Source: Sphingomonas abaci (GTDB taxonomy: Bacteria; Pseudomonadota; Alphaproteobacteria; Sphingomonadales; Sphingomonadaceae). From it: a stretch of 64,000 nt of DNA. Positions within the stretch are counted from its first letter, which is position 1. Every line of letters starts with the position of its first letter. The position numbers were made by a program, and so were the translations under genes. The stretch spans positions 1 through 64,000 of the forward strand of contig NZ_JACHNY010000010.1 in the NCBI RefSeq assembly GCF_014199625.1. The letters are read 5' to 3'. Below are positions 1-9,147 of this stretch, piece after piece. Under the pieces are notes generated by a model, which was not told where the DNA came from, did not search any database, and saw only the letters and a program-made list of their open reading frames with translations.

Positions 1-160
1 CACGAAACTTAATATACTTTGCGGCAACGCTCAGGCTTTTGTTGACCATTTGTTCCGACTGCCGCTGTCCATATGACAAACCTTGAGGTGCCCCCAGGAA
101 GGCGACCACAATCCCGACCGGGATGCCGAGCGCGAGGATGGCGCCCTTTTTAGGCGGCAT
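1..160 (-). CDS. virD4: VirD4/TraG-type coupling protein, N-terminal fragment cut by the window edge
   Basis: Only the first 53 residues are present. They start MPPKKGAILALGIPVG and form one strongly hydrophobic segment (about residues 7-25), as in the N-terminal membrane anchor of VirD4 coupling ATPases, which bring the relaxosome to the secretion channel. The ATG lies inside the last codons of virB11 and overlaps its stop by 11 nt, so translation is probably coupled. The assignment rests on this hydrophobic start and on position directly after virB11, where virD4 is common; the ATPase motifs lie outside the window. Confidence 0.6.
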   Translation of the reverse strand, partial: MPPKKGAILALGIPVGIVVAFLGAPQGLSYGQRQSEQMVNKSLSVAAKYIKFR

Positions 161-1160
161 GGCGCCCTGCCGGATCATAGTAGATCTCGGTCATTCGGAA
201 TTTGCCGTCGATCTTCTTCATCTGAACCACGACGTCGACCAGAATTTTCAGCAGCGAGCGGATGTCCTCGCGCGCCAGGTCCGCGCCGCCCTCGCTCTCC
301 TTTACCAGCAGCGTCAGTTGCTCGAACGCCAGCTCGGCCGAGTCCGCGTGAATTGTCGTGATCGAGCCGGGGTGGCCACTGTTGACGTTGCGCAGGTAGA
401 AGAACGCAGTCCCGTCACGCAGCTCCTGGAGAAGGATGCGATCGGGCCGCATGCGCAGAGCGCTTTCCAGCAGCTCCTTGGCCGTCACCTTGGCCGTGCC
501 GGTGCCGTCCTTGCTGTAGATCATATGGACGACATTCTTGTGGGGCACGACCAACTCGCGCGTGTCCTCGATCGTGAGTAGCCGCTCATTTTCTGGAATG
601 AGCTTGATGAGGCCTTTGGAGAACGTCGTCTTGCCGGAGCCCGTCGCGCCGGAGATCAGAATGTTGAGCCGGTTCTGAACCGCGAGTTCGAAAAATTCCA
701 CATGCCGACCCGCATGGAGCAGGCCAAGCAATCGTTCCTCGACGGGGCTGACCCGCTTGGTGGCCACCTTCGTCTCCGCGAAAAGGCCGTTCGCCTCGAA
801 GTCCGCCATCGTCATCGTCTTCGTGGACGGCTTGCGGACCGTGATCGACACGGTGCCGTCGGGCACGACGGGCGGAAGCACGAGCTGGACGCGCTCGCCG
901 GTCGGAAAGATCGTCGAGCAGATCGGATTCTCGCGCGTCACGTCCTGAGAGGTGAACGCGGCTGCGGCCCTGGCCAGTTGGTTGAGGGCATCGAGCGTCA
1001 GATCGCCCTCATGCTCCCAGGTCCACCCTCCATGCCGCTCGACGCCGACGATCGCCGGTTCGTTGATGACGACTTCGGTTACACCATCGTCATCCAGATA
1101 CTGGCGCAGCGGGCGAACAGCGTGATCGAGGATCGCCGTGTTGCGGAACGGCGCGTTCAT
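150..1160 (-). CDS. virB11: VirB11 type IV secretion ATPase
   Basis: A 336-residue cytoplasmic hexameric ATPase that powers pilus assembly and DNA transfer. The Walker A motif GATGSGKT is at residues 171-178, a Walker B-like stretch RILLQELRDG at about 241-250, and the His box GHPGSITTIHA at about 262-272, all in family order; the length is normal. The start overlaps the stop of virB10 as ATGA, and its end overlaps the next gene, so it sits in a tightly coupled operon. Identification is firm. Confidence 0.97.
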   Translation of the reverse strand: MNAPFRNTAILDHAVRPLRQYLDDDGVTEVVINEPAIVGVERHGGWTWEHEGDLTLDALNQLARAAAAFTSQDVTRENPICSTIFPTGERVQLVLPPVVPDGTVSITVRKPSTKTMTMADFEANGLFAETKVATKRVSPVEERLLGLLHAGRHVEFFELAVQNRLNILISGATGSGKTTFSKGLIKLIPENERLLTIEDTRELVVPHKNVVHMIYSKDGTGTAKVTAKELLESALRMRPDRILLQELRDGTAFFYLRNVNSGHPGSITTIHADSAELAFEQLTLLVKESEGGADLAREDIRSLLKILVDVVVQMKKIDGKFRMTEIYYDPAGRHAA

Positions 1161-2353
1161 TTGAGGCCGAGCCCATAGACCTGCGAGAAGTCGAAATCCT
1201 TGGCGACGGTTATCGCCATCTCGGTCCCTTGATTGACGCGCACGATCGGGCGAATTTGCTGCGTGTCGTTGAGGATTTGCGATGTCGTGTCGCCGGGAGT
1301 GCGGAACACCGTCGAGCCCTGCGGGCTGACGGCCTGGCCGGCGATTTGCCCGCCCGCATCAAGCACGCTGAACAGCATTGCGGCGCCGAACCGCTGCCAG
1401 AAGAACCGATCGATCTTCCCGGTGACGCCGGCACGACCAAGCGGGTCCGATGCCGGCGAGCCGATGTCGATCGCGACGCCGCGGGGCGTGACCGCCCGCG
1501 TCCACATCGCGAAGAGGCGATTTTGGCCGCGCTGCAACCCACCCTGGTACTCGCCGAAGACGCGCGTGCCTTTCTCGAGCAGCACGACGCGGCCGTTGTC
1601 CGAATAAACATCCCGAGGGATGATGCACGTCGTGTAGCCCGGCACGCTGCTATCCATCGCGGTCTGGAGCGTGCACGGGATGATGGCGCCCGCTGTGACG
1701 AGATAGTTGCGGTCGCCGATCATGCGCGCCGTGGCAGTCCCGATCGCCGAGGTCTGTTTGAGGTTGTCGAGACTGGTCCTGGACGGCGTATTTTCGCCAT
1801 CACCTTGCGGGTTGCCGGCGCCGGCGACCTCTCCGAGCACGCGCCTGGCGGTCTCGTCGCCATTGTAGGCGATCAGCGTCGATCGCCGCGCATTGTCGCG
1901 CAGCTCCCGGGCTTCGTTGGCACGCCGCTCCGCTTCGCTAACGCCGCGGCTCTGCTGCTGCCCACCTGCCGATCCGTAAGGAGTGATCGGCTGACCGTCA
2001 GGGCCGATGGCCGGTACTTGCTCGCCGGTGAGCTGGACCGGGGCGTTCGGATCGCGGGGCGCGGCCGCGAGCGTCGGTGCGATGACGGAGTTCGGATCGT
2101 AGGGCGCCTCGGCAGCCGGGGGCGGGGCCTTCCTGGCTTCCAATGCCTTGTTGTCGCCACCAGACCCGGAAACGAGCGACAGTACGCCGAACACAACCGC
2201 GCCGGCCAGCGCCGCACCCACGACCATCTTCTTGTTGTCCCATTGGACAGCGTTCAGTGACGGAATGCGGTTCGGGCGATCGGCCGCAGGGGGAGCGCGA
2301 TCAATCTCGTTCACGTCGGGCGTCGCGTCGACGTCGAATCGCTTATCGGACAC
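1157..2353 (-). CDS. virB10: VirB10 core-complex protein
   Basis: A 398-residue inner-to-outer membrane spanning component of the secretion core complex. A short cytoplasmic N-terminus is followed by one membrane segment (about residues 43-63), a Pro-rich periplasmic linker, and the conserved C-terminal TrbI/VirB10 beta-barrel domain (ILNDTQQIRPIVRVNQGTEM near the end). I chose the GTG at 2353: it starts one base after the virB9 stop and has GGAG upstream, and the longer in-frame reading only adds Arg-rich sequence opposite virB9. The gene overlaps virB11 by ATGA. Confidence 0.95.
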   Translation of the reverse strand: MSDKRFDVDATPDVNEIDRAPPAADRPNRIPSLNAVQWDNKKMVVGAALAGAVVFGVLSLVSGSGGDNKALEARKAPPPAAEAPYDPNSVIAPTLAAAPRDPNAPVQLTGEQVPAIGPDGQPITPYGSAGGQQQSRGVSEAERRANEARELRDNARRSTLIAYNGDETARRVLGEVAGAGNPQGDGENTPSRTSLDNLKQTSAIGTATARMIGDRNYLVTAGAIIPCTLQTAMDSSVPGYTTCIIPRDVYSDNGRVVLLEKGTRVFGEYQGGLQRGQNRLFAMWTRAVTPRGVAIDIGSPASDPLGRAGVTGKIDRFFWQRFGAAMLFSVLDAGGQIAGQAVSPQGSTVFRTPGDTTSQILNDTQQIRPIVRVNQGTEMAITVAKDFDFSQVYGLGLK

Positions 2354-2354
2354 G

Positions 2355-3194
2355 TCAGTTCTCCGTCGTGCGCTCGACCGCTTCCGACGCCGTGTCCGTC
2401 TTGGGATCGCGGCCGTAGAAGCTCGGGCTTTCGTTGTAGATGCACAGCACCACCTTGCCCCGGCGCAGACGCATTTCCTTGTAGACGCCATGGACGACGA
2501 CGAACTCGTCGCGCACGTCGAACGAGGCTGTGGCCTCGCTACCGTCGGGGTTGACGGTGAAGATCGCAGGTATCTCGCGCTGGTTCGGGAAGCGCATCAC
2601 GGTGAACTGCCCGTTGTCGCTGACTTCGGACGGTTGCAGCTCCGACGAGCCTTGGACCTTGTAGTTGAGATTCCGGGTGCCTTCGAGAACACCGATGTCC
2701 AGCGCGGCTTTGATCGCGCCGTTCTGCGCGGCGAGCGCTGCGGCGAGCTGCGCGCGCTGTTGCGCCAAGCGGGCCTGTGCCGCCTCATATTCCGGATAGC
2801 GGAGCCGGACCTTGAAGAAAGTGCCCCGAGAGCGAGCCGTCGCGACGGCCGACAGCTCGAAGGTGTAGTTGCGCTTGGTGCCTTGGAATTCCGTCACGAC
2901 GATCAGGTTGGTGGCGCCAGCCCGCTCGCGCGGCTTCACGAACAGCGAGTTGTCAGCGGGGGCGACCTCCCAAGACACCGTGTCGCCCATCGCTACAAAC
3001 TTGATGACCTCGCCGGGCGCGAACTCGATCTGCGTTGCAGTCCGGAACGCACTCCGGATCTGGATCACGTTCCCGTCGGTATAGTTGACCTCGCGGATAC
3101 GCGCGTCGGGACCGTGCTGCGCGGGGGTCTGCGCCAGTGCCGGCGCTGCCGCCACGGTGCTGATCGCCGTGGCCAGAAGCAGGATCGTCCTCAT
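2355..3194 (-). CDS. virB9: VirB9 core-complex protein
   Basis: A 279-residue periplasmic/outer-membrane component that forms the outer ring with VirB7 and VirB10. A signal peptide of about 21 residues ends at ALAQ. The body fits the CagX/VirB9 family, with VVTEFQGTKRNYTFEL in the N-terminal half and the C-terminal YNESPSFYGRDP region. The start overlaps the virB8 stop by ATGA. A central Gln/Ala-rich stretch (about residues 140-165) probably forms the helical linker. Confidence 0.95.
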   Translation of the reverse strand: MRTILLLATAISTVAAAPALAQTPAQHGPDARIREVNYTDGNVIQIRSAFRTATQIEFAPGEVIKFVAMGDTVSWEVAPADNSLFVKPRERAGATNLIVVTEFQGTKRNYTFELSAVATARSRGTFFKVRLRYPEYEAAQARLAQQRAQLAAALAAQNGAIKAALDIGVLEGTRNLNYKVQGSSELQPSEVSDNGQFTVMRFPNQREIPAIFTVNPDGSEATASFDVRDEFVVVHGVYKEMRLRRGKVVLCIYNESPSFYGRDPKTDTASEAVERTTEN

Positions 3195-3883
3195 CGCGTC
3201 GGAACCTCCACGTCGGCCCGGTATGTCTTCACCTGAAATCCGAGCGGATTGGCGTAGCGACCGGCTTCCGTTTCCGGCTTCGACAGCACATCGAAAGTGA
3301 TGGTCGCGATAGCGGGCGTCTCGATCACCTGTTGATCGCGCTGGAGCCTCTTGATGAAGCGGACCTGTGCGACGTTGGGGGAGATGAACGCTACCGAGCG
3401 GATCGCTACGAAAACCGCGTCATTGGCGGTGAACTGGTTCTGCGGGGAGTCCGGATTGTCCTTCTTGTAGAAGGCTGTCCAACGGGTCTGTTCCTCGCGC
3501 GCCGAGAGCGAGAGCACCTTCCGGAAGAACTCTTCCCGTGCTTGCGGAATCCACCCTTCGCGAGCGCGCACATAGTCGGCGAGGAAATACTTACGGATTG
3601 CCTCGTCGTAGGTGATCGTCTTGTCGCCGTGCAGCTCCTGGGTGACTTCCGTTGCACCCGTCGATCGGTCGACGGTGACGACGTATGGAACGACCGTCTT
3701 GAGCGGCGAGAGGGCCAGCACCGCAGCCGCGCAGACCGCGGCAAACACGATCGCGACTATGGCGACGATCCAAGCGATCCGGCGTGAGCGGACTGCGGCC
3801 ACGAACCGATCCCGATCCCAGCTTTCCGCTTCCGCAAAGTACGCCTTGAGATCCTCGTCTCTGTCCTTCACGCCGATTGCCAT
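3191..3883 (-). CDS. virB8: VirB8 inner-membrane assembly factor
   Basis: About 230 residues. A cytoplasmic N-terminus with acidic and aromatic residues is followed by a single membrane segment (IAWIVAIVAIVFAAVCAAAV) and a periplasmic NTF2-like VirB8 domain with the family stretch VVPYVVTVDRSTGA. VirB8 nucleates the inner-membrane part of the channel. Two starts are possible: the ATG at 3883, just after the upstream stop, or one five codons earlier at 3898 inside the previous gene; I prefer 3883. It overlaps virB9 by ATGA. Confidence 0.93.
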   Translation of the reverse strand: MAIGVKDRDEDLKAYFAEAESWDRDRFVAAVRSRRIAWIVAIVAIVFAAVCAAAVLALSPLKTVVPYVVTVDRSTGATEVTQELHGDKTITYDEAIRKYFLADYVRAREGWIPQAREEFFRKVLSLSAREEQTRWTAFYKKDNPDSPQNQFTANDAVFVAIRSVAFISPNVAQVRFIKRLQRDQQVIETPAIATITFDVLSKPETEAGRYANPLGFQVKTYRADVEVPTR

Positions 3884-3884
3884 C

Positions 3885-4259
3885 TCAGCAGCTCGCATAA
3901 GAGGTTGAGAGCGCGGCAGTCGGGCCAGCGCCTGGAGTGAGCGCGCCGATCGCCGGCACCTTGCTCGACGTGTTCGCCCCATGCGGCCCCGGTGCGGCAT
4001 CCTCGGGCGGAAATAGGTTCGTCGCCGGTGCCTGCGCTGGTTGGGGTGTGCCACGTGGCACACCCTCTCCTGGATGCGTCACAGCGGCCGTTGGGGCAGT
4101 CCGCGACGGTATCGATGGCAGAACTGTTCCGTAGAGGTTGGCGGGCCGCTTCTGGCGCCCACTGCAGCGGGGCAGCTTTTCATCCTTCGCCGCGACCGCC
4201 GGCACCGGGGGGGTGAGAGCCGCGAGAGCGAGAAAGGCCAGAGCCGAACTGAGCTTCAT
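3885..4259 (-). CDS. Exported protein in the VirB7 position
   Basis: A 124-residue protein with a clear signal peptide (MKLSSALAFLALAAL, cleavage near AVAA) followed by a Pro/Thr-rich low-complexity chain. It sits between virB6 and virB8, where virB7 usually lies, but it is longer than VirB7 and has no lipobox cysteine at the cleavage site, so the VirB7 role is inferred from position only. The start at 4259 has GGAGA upstream. The codons for GVPRGTP in its middle are the palindrome at 4044-4065, which appears to sit in a tolerant linker. Confidence 0.6.
   Translation of the reverse strand: MKLSSALAFLALAALTPPVPAVAAKDEKLPRCSGRQKRPANLYGTVLPSIPSRTAPTAAVTHPGEGVPRGTPQPAQAPATNLFPPEDAAPGPHGANTSSKVPAIGALTPGAGPTAALSTSYASC
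4044..4065. repeat. Dispersed palindrome, copy 1
   Basis: A perfect 22-bp palindrome with the 18-bp core GTGTGCCACGTGGCACAC. It lies within the coding sequence of the exported protein between virB6 and virB8, read in frame as GVPRGTP. The same core recurs at 13843, 19200 and 24935. The design, a palindrome centred on CACGTG, is like parS. Confidence 0.9.
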
Positions 4260-4272
4260 GCCGGGTCTCCGA

Positions 4273-5277
4273 TCAGCTATTGTTGTAGAGAGAGCCGCCG
4301 CCCGCTCGCGCGCCACGGGAGGACCGGCCAAGCCTTGACGGCAAGCTGGCGATACTCCCCGGAGCAGAGGACAAAGCGCGACCCGCAGAGGGGACGATGT
4401 TGCCGGTGGAAGCGTTCGCGAATTGCGTCGCAAGCGATGCACCGCCGCCCCCAAGTCCAGCGGCAAGGCCGGGAATCTGGAGGAAGAAGAAGAACCCCAA
4501 GACGTAGAACGCGATGGCGCGGATCGCGATAACGGCGATGTTTGTGTCGCCAGCGAAGGCTTGGCTCATAAAGTCCTCACCCGTGTTTCGGATGAAGATC
4601 GTCAGCAATAGCGCGAACGCGACGAGCATAAGGTAGCTGATCGCGGATCCTAGCCAAGCAAAGAAGAAGGCGCGAGTGGAGTCGAATAGGAGCGCAGCCA
4701 CGAAAATCGGTCCCACCGCTGCGAGCAAAGCCAGGGCGAAAAGCGCAAACGCGCAGATGGTAAAGCCGAGGGCGGCCGACAAAATGGCCATTACCATCAG
4801 GACCAGGCAGTAGATGCCCGTAAAGAATATCTCGACGATGTTATTGGGGAGACCGACGAGGTTCTTGCCGGCAGCGGCAGTTCTGGCATCCTGTATCTCA
4901 GTGATCTTCGCGACCGTGGTGGACGCGCCTTTCACAATCTGATCGAAGAAATCGCCGAGCCCGTTGACGTCCGACCCGCCTACGGCCTGCGCAACGTCTC
5001 GCGGCAGACCGCTCATCGCGAACAAAGCGGCGACCGTGCCGTAAAGCGTCGTAACCGCAAACACGAGGGCGGCCAGCTTCATTCCACGATAGACGAACTC
5101 CCGGAATGGATACTCAACAGCCCCTCGCAGGATCGCGAAGCCGAGTAGAATGATATAGATCGTCACGCCGATCCGGAGCGGCCCGGAAATCCAACTTATC
5201 ACCCCAGCATAAACCGCGATAATCGCAGCCAGAGCGTCATTCAGGTAGGTAAACATCGACTGAAAGAGATTGCCCAT
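4273..5277 (-). CDS. virB6: VirB6/TrbL polytopic membrane protein
   Basis: A 334-residue inner-membrane protein with at least five hydrophobic segments, for example around IIAVYAGVISW, GVTIYIILLGFAIL, LAALVFAVTTLYG, VMAILSAALGFTICAFALFAL and VLGFFFFLQIPG. It fits the VirB6/TrbL family, which links the ATPases to the channel. A Gly/Ser-rich C-terminal tail follows. The next gene starts 14 nt after its stop with a Shine-Dalgarno site, so the operon continues. Confidence 0.92.
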   Translation of the reverse strand: MGNLFQSMFTYLNDALAAIIAVYAGVISWISGPLRIGVTIYIILLGFAILRGAVEYPFREFVYRGMKLAALVFAVTTLYGTVAALFAMSGLPRDVAQAVGGSDVNGLGDFFDQIVKGASTTVAKITEIQDARTAAAGKNLVGLPNNIVEIFFTGIYCLVLMVMAILSAALGFTICAFALFALALLAAVGPIFVAALLFDSTRAFFFAWLGSAISYLMLVAFALLLTIFIRNTGEDFMSQAFAGDTNIAVIAIRAIAFYVLGFFFFLQIPGLAAGLGGGGASLATQFANASTGNIVPSAGRALSSAPGSIASLPSRLGRSSRGARAGGGSLYNNS

Positions 5278-5318
5278 TCTACCTACCCTTCAATCCAACT
5301 CAGCCAAGAGTCGTAAAG

Positions 5319-5633
5319 CTAAATGCCCATGCCACTCTTGAACTCGTCTCGATCCTTCTTCGATTGGATGAGTTGATTAGCTGTATCCACGTTGTTGCAG
5401 TTATTCACGACAACTGAGGGCCAGCTCGCTGGAGGGCGTTGTGACGCTTTCCACTTCTCGCAAACCCCACCCATCTCCACACGCTCTTGTTCGTGCTGCG
5501 TGTAAAAGGCGGCATCACGAAGCGGCATGTCAGACCGAAGATCATCCCCGGTTTGCTGCCGCTCTGATGGTGAGCAGGAAGGGAGCGCAACGATCGCCAA
5601 GCTGACAGTCGCGGCTCGCAAGGTGCGCAGCAT
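5319..5633 (-). CDS. EexN-like entry-exclusion lipoprotein
   Basis: A 104-residue small lipoprotein: a signal peptide ends in a lipobox-like LPSC with the cysteine at residue 20. The mature part follows the EexN pattern of a short helix with HEQER, a Cys-x-Lys-Trp segment, Pro residues and the NNCNN motif. EexN proteins of VirB-type conjugation systems reduce transfer into cells that already hold the plasmid. The ATG shares a base with the virB5 stop (TAATG). The call rests on pattern, position and size. Confidence 0.7.
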   Translation of the reverse strand: MLRTLRAATVSLAIVALPSCSPSERQQTGDDLRSDMPLRDAAFYTQHEQERVEMGGVCEKWKASQRPPASWPSVVVNNCNNVDTANQLIQSKKDRDEFKSGMGI

Positions 5634-6343
5634 TAATCGATCCCCATTCCGGCTTTGAAGCTGGCGCGATCCGACTGCTGCATGGCGACGTATCGCTGAT
5701 AATCAGCTTCGGCCTTTGCACGGCGCTGAAGCTCGATCGCCTGAAGCGCCATCTGATCGTTCATCATCTGCGCCTGTTCGAGCTGGAGCCGCGCCGACAT
5801 GTCGGCACGTTCCGCGGCCGAGGTTGAGGCATTTAGCCGGCTCCTCAGCGCTTCCAGGCCCTGGCGCCGGATCGTCACTGCATCGCCGACGTTGCCGGCC
5901 AGGCCCGTCGTCACGGCCGCTTGGCGCGAGCCTTGCTCATACGCGGCACGCTGATCGGCCGTCATAGTTTGCGAGCCGCGCCCGATGAGATCCTGATAGA
6001 CGTCGTTCGCCTTCCCCCGCAGACCACCGACGACGTTGAGATCGCCGGTGGTGTAGCCGTCGAGCGAGCTGGACGACACGTTGCTGGTGCGCAGCACGTC
6101 GTTCTTGAGCTGCTGGGCGACGTTGCCGATGTCCGTCATCTTGTTGAGGTCTTGGTAGAGCTTCTGCGCCTCACGGATTTGATCGGCGCCCTGCTGGATG
6201 ACCTGAACGCCCTGCTTCACCTGCTCGATCTGCTGGAGGATCGAGCCGACGTCGTGGACCGGGATGCCCTGCGCGTGCGCCGAGCCGGCCAGCGTGAGCG
6301 CTGATCCTGACAGCGCGAGTGCGATTGCCTTAAGTCTACGCAT
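5633..6343 (-). CDS. virB5: VirB5 pilus-tip protein
   Basis: A 236-residue periplasmic protein with a signal peptide ending AHA-Q. The mature chain is almost all helical with heptad-rich stretches (IEQVKQGVQVIQQGADQIREAQ), as in the VirB5/TraC three-helix bundle that caps the pilus and contacts recipients. It lies between virB4 and the eexN-like gene, as in many alphaproteobacterial operons. Confidence 0.9.
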   Translation of the reverse strand: MRRLKAIALALSGSALTLAGSAHAQGIPVHDVGSILQQIEQVKQGVQVIQQGADQIREAQKLYQDLNKMTDIGNVAQQLKNDVLRTSNVSSSSLDGYTTGDLNVVGGLRGKANDVYQDLIGRGSQTMTADQRAAYEQGSRQAAVTTGLAGNVGDAVTIRRQGLEALRSRLNASTSAAERADMSARLQLEQAQMMNDQMALQAIELQRRAKAEADYQRYVAMQQSDRASFKAGMGID

Positions 6344-6355
6344 GTCCCTTCTCCT

Positions 6356-8746
6356 TCAGCTTGGACGGCGACGTTGGTGGAAGACGGGAAGCCAGTTGGC
6401 GGGATCGGGGCCGAACTCGGCCGCGGCCTGGACCGCGATCGGCGTCGTCTCGGCACGGCCTGACAGCACGGCCAGCTCGTCGTCGAGGCCGGTCAGATCC
6501 AGCTCGACCACCACGCTGTCATGGCCCTGCTTCACGAGGAACTTGCGCGATTCCGGCGACAGTTCCTCGCGGATGAGCTGGTATTCCGCGTCGGTGAGGG
6601 AAAAGCCCTCGACATAGTCGCGGCGCGCTCCCTTGGGGTTGGGAAGCATCACTTGCGTAGCGACCTGTTCGAGGATCGAGTGCGCGATGTCGCTCTTGAG
6701 CGCGTCCGCCGGCGACTGCGTGGCGAACACCATCATCGCGTTGCGCTTCCGGTACGTCTTCAGGCCGTCCTGTGCGAAGCTCCGGAACGCATCGTCGCCA
6801 AGCGCCTTCCAGAACTCGTCGACGGCGATGATCGTGCGCTCGCCGGTCAACAGCTTGTCGACCCGGTGGAATAGGTAGAGCATCAGCGGCGTGCGGATGT
6901 CGGCGTTGTCGAGGAAGTCCGTCATGTCGAACCCGATGAACCGGGCATCGAGCGTCATCTCGTCGATTGCGTTGTCGAACACCCACCCCATCGATCCGCG
7001 CGAGGTCCATTTCTCGAGGCGGGCGCCGATGCCGCCTGCGTCGGACATGCCGAGCATCGTGCGCAGCGCGTCCAGCGAGCGATTCTCGCGCGGGAGCCGC
7101 ATCACCGCGGCGATCCCTTCATCGATCAGACGCTCTTCCTGGACCGTGATCGGGCGGCTTTCCGCGCGGACGAGCTGACGCACCCACAGCGACAGCCAGG
7201 CCCGATCTTCCGGCTTGTTCTCCAGCGCCTTCAAGGGCGCGAAGCCGGTCGGCTTGCCGTTCTCGAGCGTCAGATACGTGCCGCCCGAGGCCAGCACGAA
7301 GATCTGCGCGCCCCGATCCTTATCGATGAAAATCTGGCGAGCGCCCGTCTTCTCGGCCTGCGCCATGAGGAAGTTGACGATCACCGTCTTACCGCCCCCG
7401 GTGGGGCCAACGATCAGCGTGTGGCCGATGTCGCGCTTGTGGAAGCTGAAGAAGTAAGGGCTTCGCGCGCTGGTCTTCATCAGCGCGACGGCGTCACCCC
7501 AATGGTTTCCAGTCGCGAGGCCGGCGGGATAGGTGTGGAAGGGCGAGAACGCCGCGAAGTTGAGCGACGTGATCGGCGCCGGCCTCGCGCGCCACGCGAA
7601 ATTGCCGACGAGCTGGCTCCAATAGGCAGCCTCCAGCGCCGCCCCCTCGCGGGCCGCGACCATGCCGGTATCGGCAAGCGCCGCGCGCGCGATCGACATG
7701 TTGTCGCGCAGCCCCTTGAGGCTGTCCGAATAGACCGCGAGCGTGAAGTGATGATCGCCCAGGACGAAGCGGTTGGACATGAGGTCGTCCGCCGCGTCGA
7801 CGAGATCGAGCATCTGGCTGACGGCTCGATCGCCGGCGTTCTCCATCTGCTTCTGCCGCAGCCGGAACCGCTCCGACGCCGCAGCACGGCCCAGGAAGGT
7901 GAAGGATTGTGTCAGCACGAACGCGAAATCGACGGCCAGCAGCGACTGGAACTGCGTTGGCGTCGTGGTCGCCGGATATTCTCGGATGCCGAAAATGCCG
8001 CCGAAGGCGCTGCGATCGGCGTCGCGGACCTCCACCGTCTCGCCACCGAAGACGACGCGCTGGCGATAGAGAGCGCTGCCGAGGTGCCCCCGGATGATCG
8101 GGACACGGCGATGCCGGCCCGTCATCACCATTTCCGCGACTTCCATCGTCTCGGAAAATTTGAGGCCGTTGTGCCCGTAGATCGACAGCCTGCGCGGCGA
8201 GCAGCGGTCCATCAGCTTCTCGAAATCGCGCACCTTGTCCTCTAGCGCCTCCAGCAGATCGGTGTCGACCGCATCAGCCTCCGCTTCCGCGCGCGCCTTG
8301 TTCCTGAAGAGCTGGACGAGCTTGTCGGCGCCATGGACCGAGGGGCGCAGCACCAGCGTCACGAAGAAGCGGTTGATGAACAACCGCTCCCTGTTCATCC
8401 GCGCGAAGTAGGCGGCATCGAGATCCCGCGCGAACCGGGACCGGAAGTTGCCACCGGGATATTGCTCGACCCGCGCGCGGACAAGGTGCGTCCAGATCGA
8501 CAGGCGATCGTCGTGCAGGTTGCGCAGCATCCCGTTGAGCTTGGCGTGCCAGTCGTTCAGATCGCGCACGTCGGCTGTCTCGAACGCCCGCCCCTGCAGC
8601 TCGAACGTCAGCATGATCGCGCCGGAATCGAGCATCACGACTTCGTCGGTGACGTGCCGCGCATAGGGCAGGAACTTGGTCGGCATCACTTCCTTGAGCG
8701 CGACCTTCATCGGCACCTGTTCGGAGAGGCGACTGGCCCTAGCCAT
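6356..8746 (-). CDS. virB4: VirB4 type IV secretion ATPase
   Basis: A 796-residue ATPase, the largest and most conserved T4SS component. The N-terminal CagE/TrbE domain is followed by a RecA-like domain with Walker A PTGGGKT (about residues 448-454) and Walker B TIIAVDEFWKAL. The ATG at 8746 overlaps the virB3 stop by 8 nt; the only longer start is a TTG three codons upstream. Confidence 0.96.
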   Translation of the reverse strand: MARASRLSEQVPMKVALKEVMPTKFLPYARHVTDEVVMLDSGAIMLTFELQGRAFETADVRDLNDWHAKLNGMLRNLHDDRLSIWTHLVRARVEQYPGGNFRSRFARDLDAAYFARMNRERLFINRFFVTLVLRPSVHGADKLVQLFRNKARAEAEADAVDTDLLEALEDKVRDFEKLMDRCSPRRLSIYGHNGLKFSETMEVAEMVMTGRHRRVPIIRGHLGSALYRQRVVFGGETVEVRDADRSAFGGIFGIREYPATTTPTQFQSLLAVDFAFVLTQSFTFLGRAAASERFRLRQKQMENAGDRAVSQMLDLVDAADDLMSNRFVLGDHHFTLAVYSDSLKGLRDNMSIARAALADTGMVAAREGAALEAAYWSQLVGNFAWRARPAPITSLNFAAFSPFHTYPAGLATGNHWGDAVALMKTSARSPYFFSFHKRDIGHTLIVGPTGGGKTVIVNFLMAQAEKTGARQIFIDKDRGAQIFVLASGGTYLTLENGKPTGFAPLKALENKPEDRAWLSLWVRQLVRAESRPITVQEERLIDEGIAAVMRLPRENRSLDALRTMLGMSDAGGIGARLEKWTSRGSMGWVFDNAIDEMTLDARFIGFDMTDFLDNADIRTPLMLYLFHRVDKLLTGERTIIAVDEFWKALGDDAFRSFAQDGLKTYRKRNAMMVFATQSPADALKSDIAHSILEQVATQVMLPNPKGARRDYVEGFSLTDAEYQLIREELSPESRKFLVKQGHDSVVVELDLTGLDDELAVLSGRAETTPIAVQAAAEFGPDPANWLPVFHQRRRPS

Positions 8747-9083
8747 TGCGGCCAAACCCCTTCCGCTTGATGCCTTTCAGGGGGAGCGGCGTGTAGCTCG
8801 ACCCGCCCCAGAAGACGCGGTTGCGGTTGGCCGCCTTGGTGCGACCCCACAGGAAGATCAGTCGGAACGCGTTGACGTCGTGGCGCACCACCAGGCGCGA
8901 AATGCCGAACATCACCGCGGCGACGACCAAGCCGTAGATGGGGTTCGTCGTGCCGATCAGGGTAATCACCGAGGCGAGCAGGATCACCACGGCCGCCTCG
9001 ATCGGGATGCCCGCGAACAGCGCGGGCCGCGTCACCGCCAGGAACAGCGTGTTGCGCGCCATCACTTCCCGTTCTTCATCCAC
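8739..9083 (-). CDS. virB3: VirB3 inner-membrane protein
   Basis: About 114 residues with the family start NTLFLAVTRPALFAGIP and a two-helix hydrophobic core (AAVVILLASVITLIG, YGLVVAAVMFGISRLVV). It helps integrate the pilus and usually precedes virB4. The start is uncertain: the GTG at 9083 has AAAGGG at good spacing, while a GTG at 9098 and an ATG at 9062 are alternatives. Confidence 0.88.
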   Translation of the reverse strand: MDEEREVMARNTLFLAVTRPALFAGIPIEAAVVILLASVITLIGTTNPIYGLVVAAVMFGISRLVVRHDVNAFRLIFLWGRTKAANRNRVFWGGSSYTPLPLKGIKRKGFGRNG

Positions 9084-9147
9084 GCTAGGCCCTTTCACGG
9101 AACACAGGCGGAAGCGGGGCGCGCGGCGCGCCCCGCTTCCAAGAGCA

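Noticed and set aside
2354..2491. Longer VirB10 from 2491
   Set aside because: The extra residues are Arg/Cys-rich, lie opposite virB9 coding sequence in another frame, and have no ribosome site.
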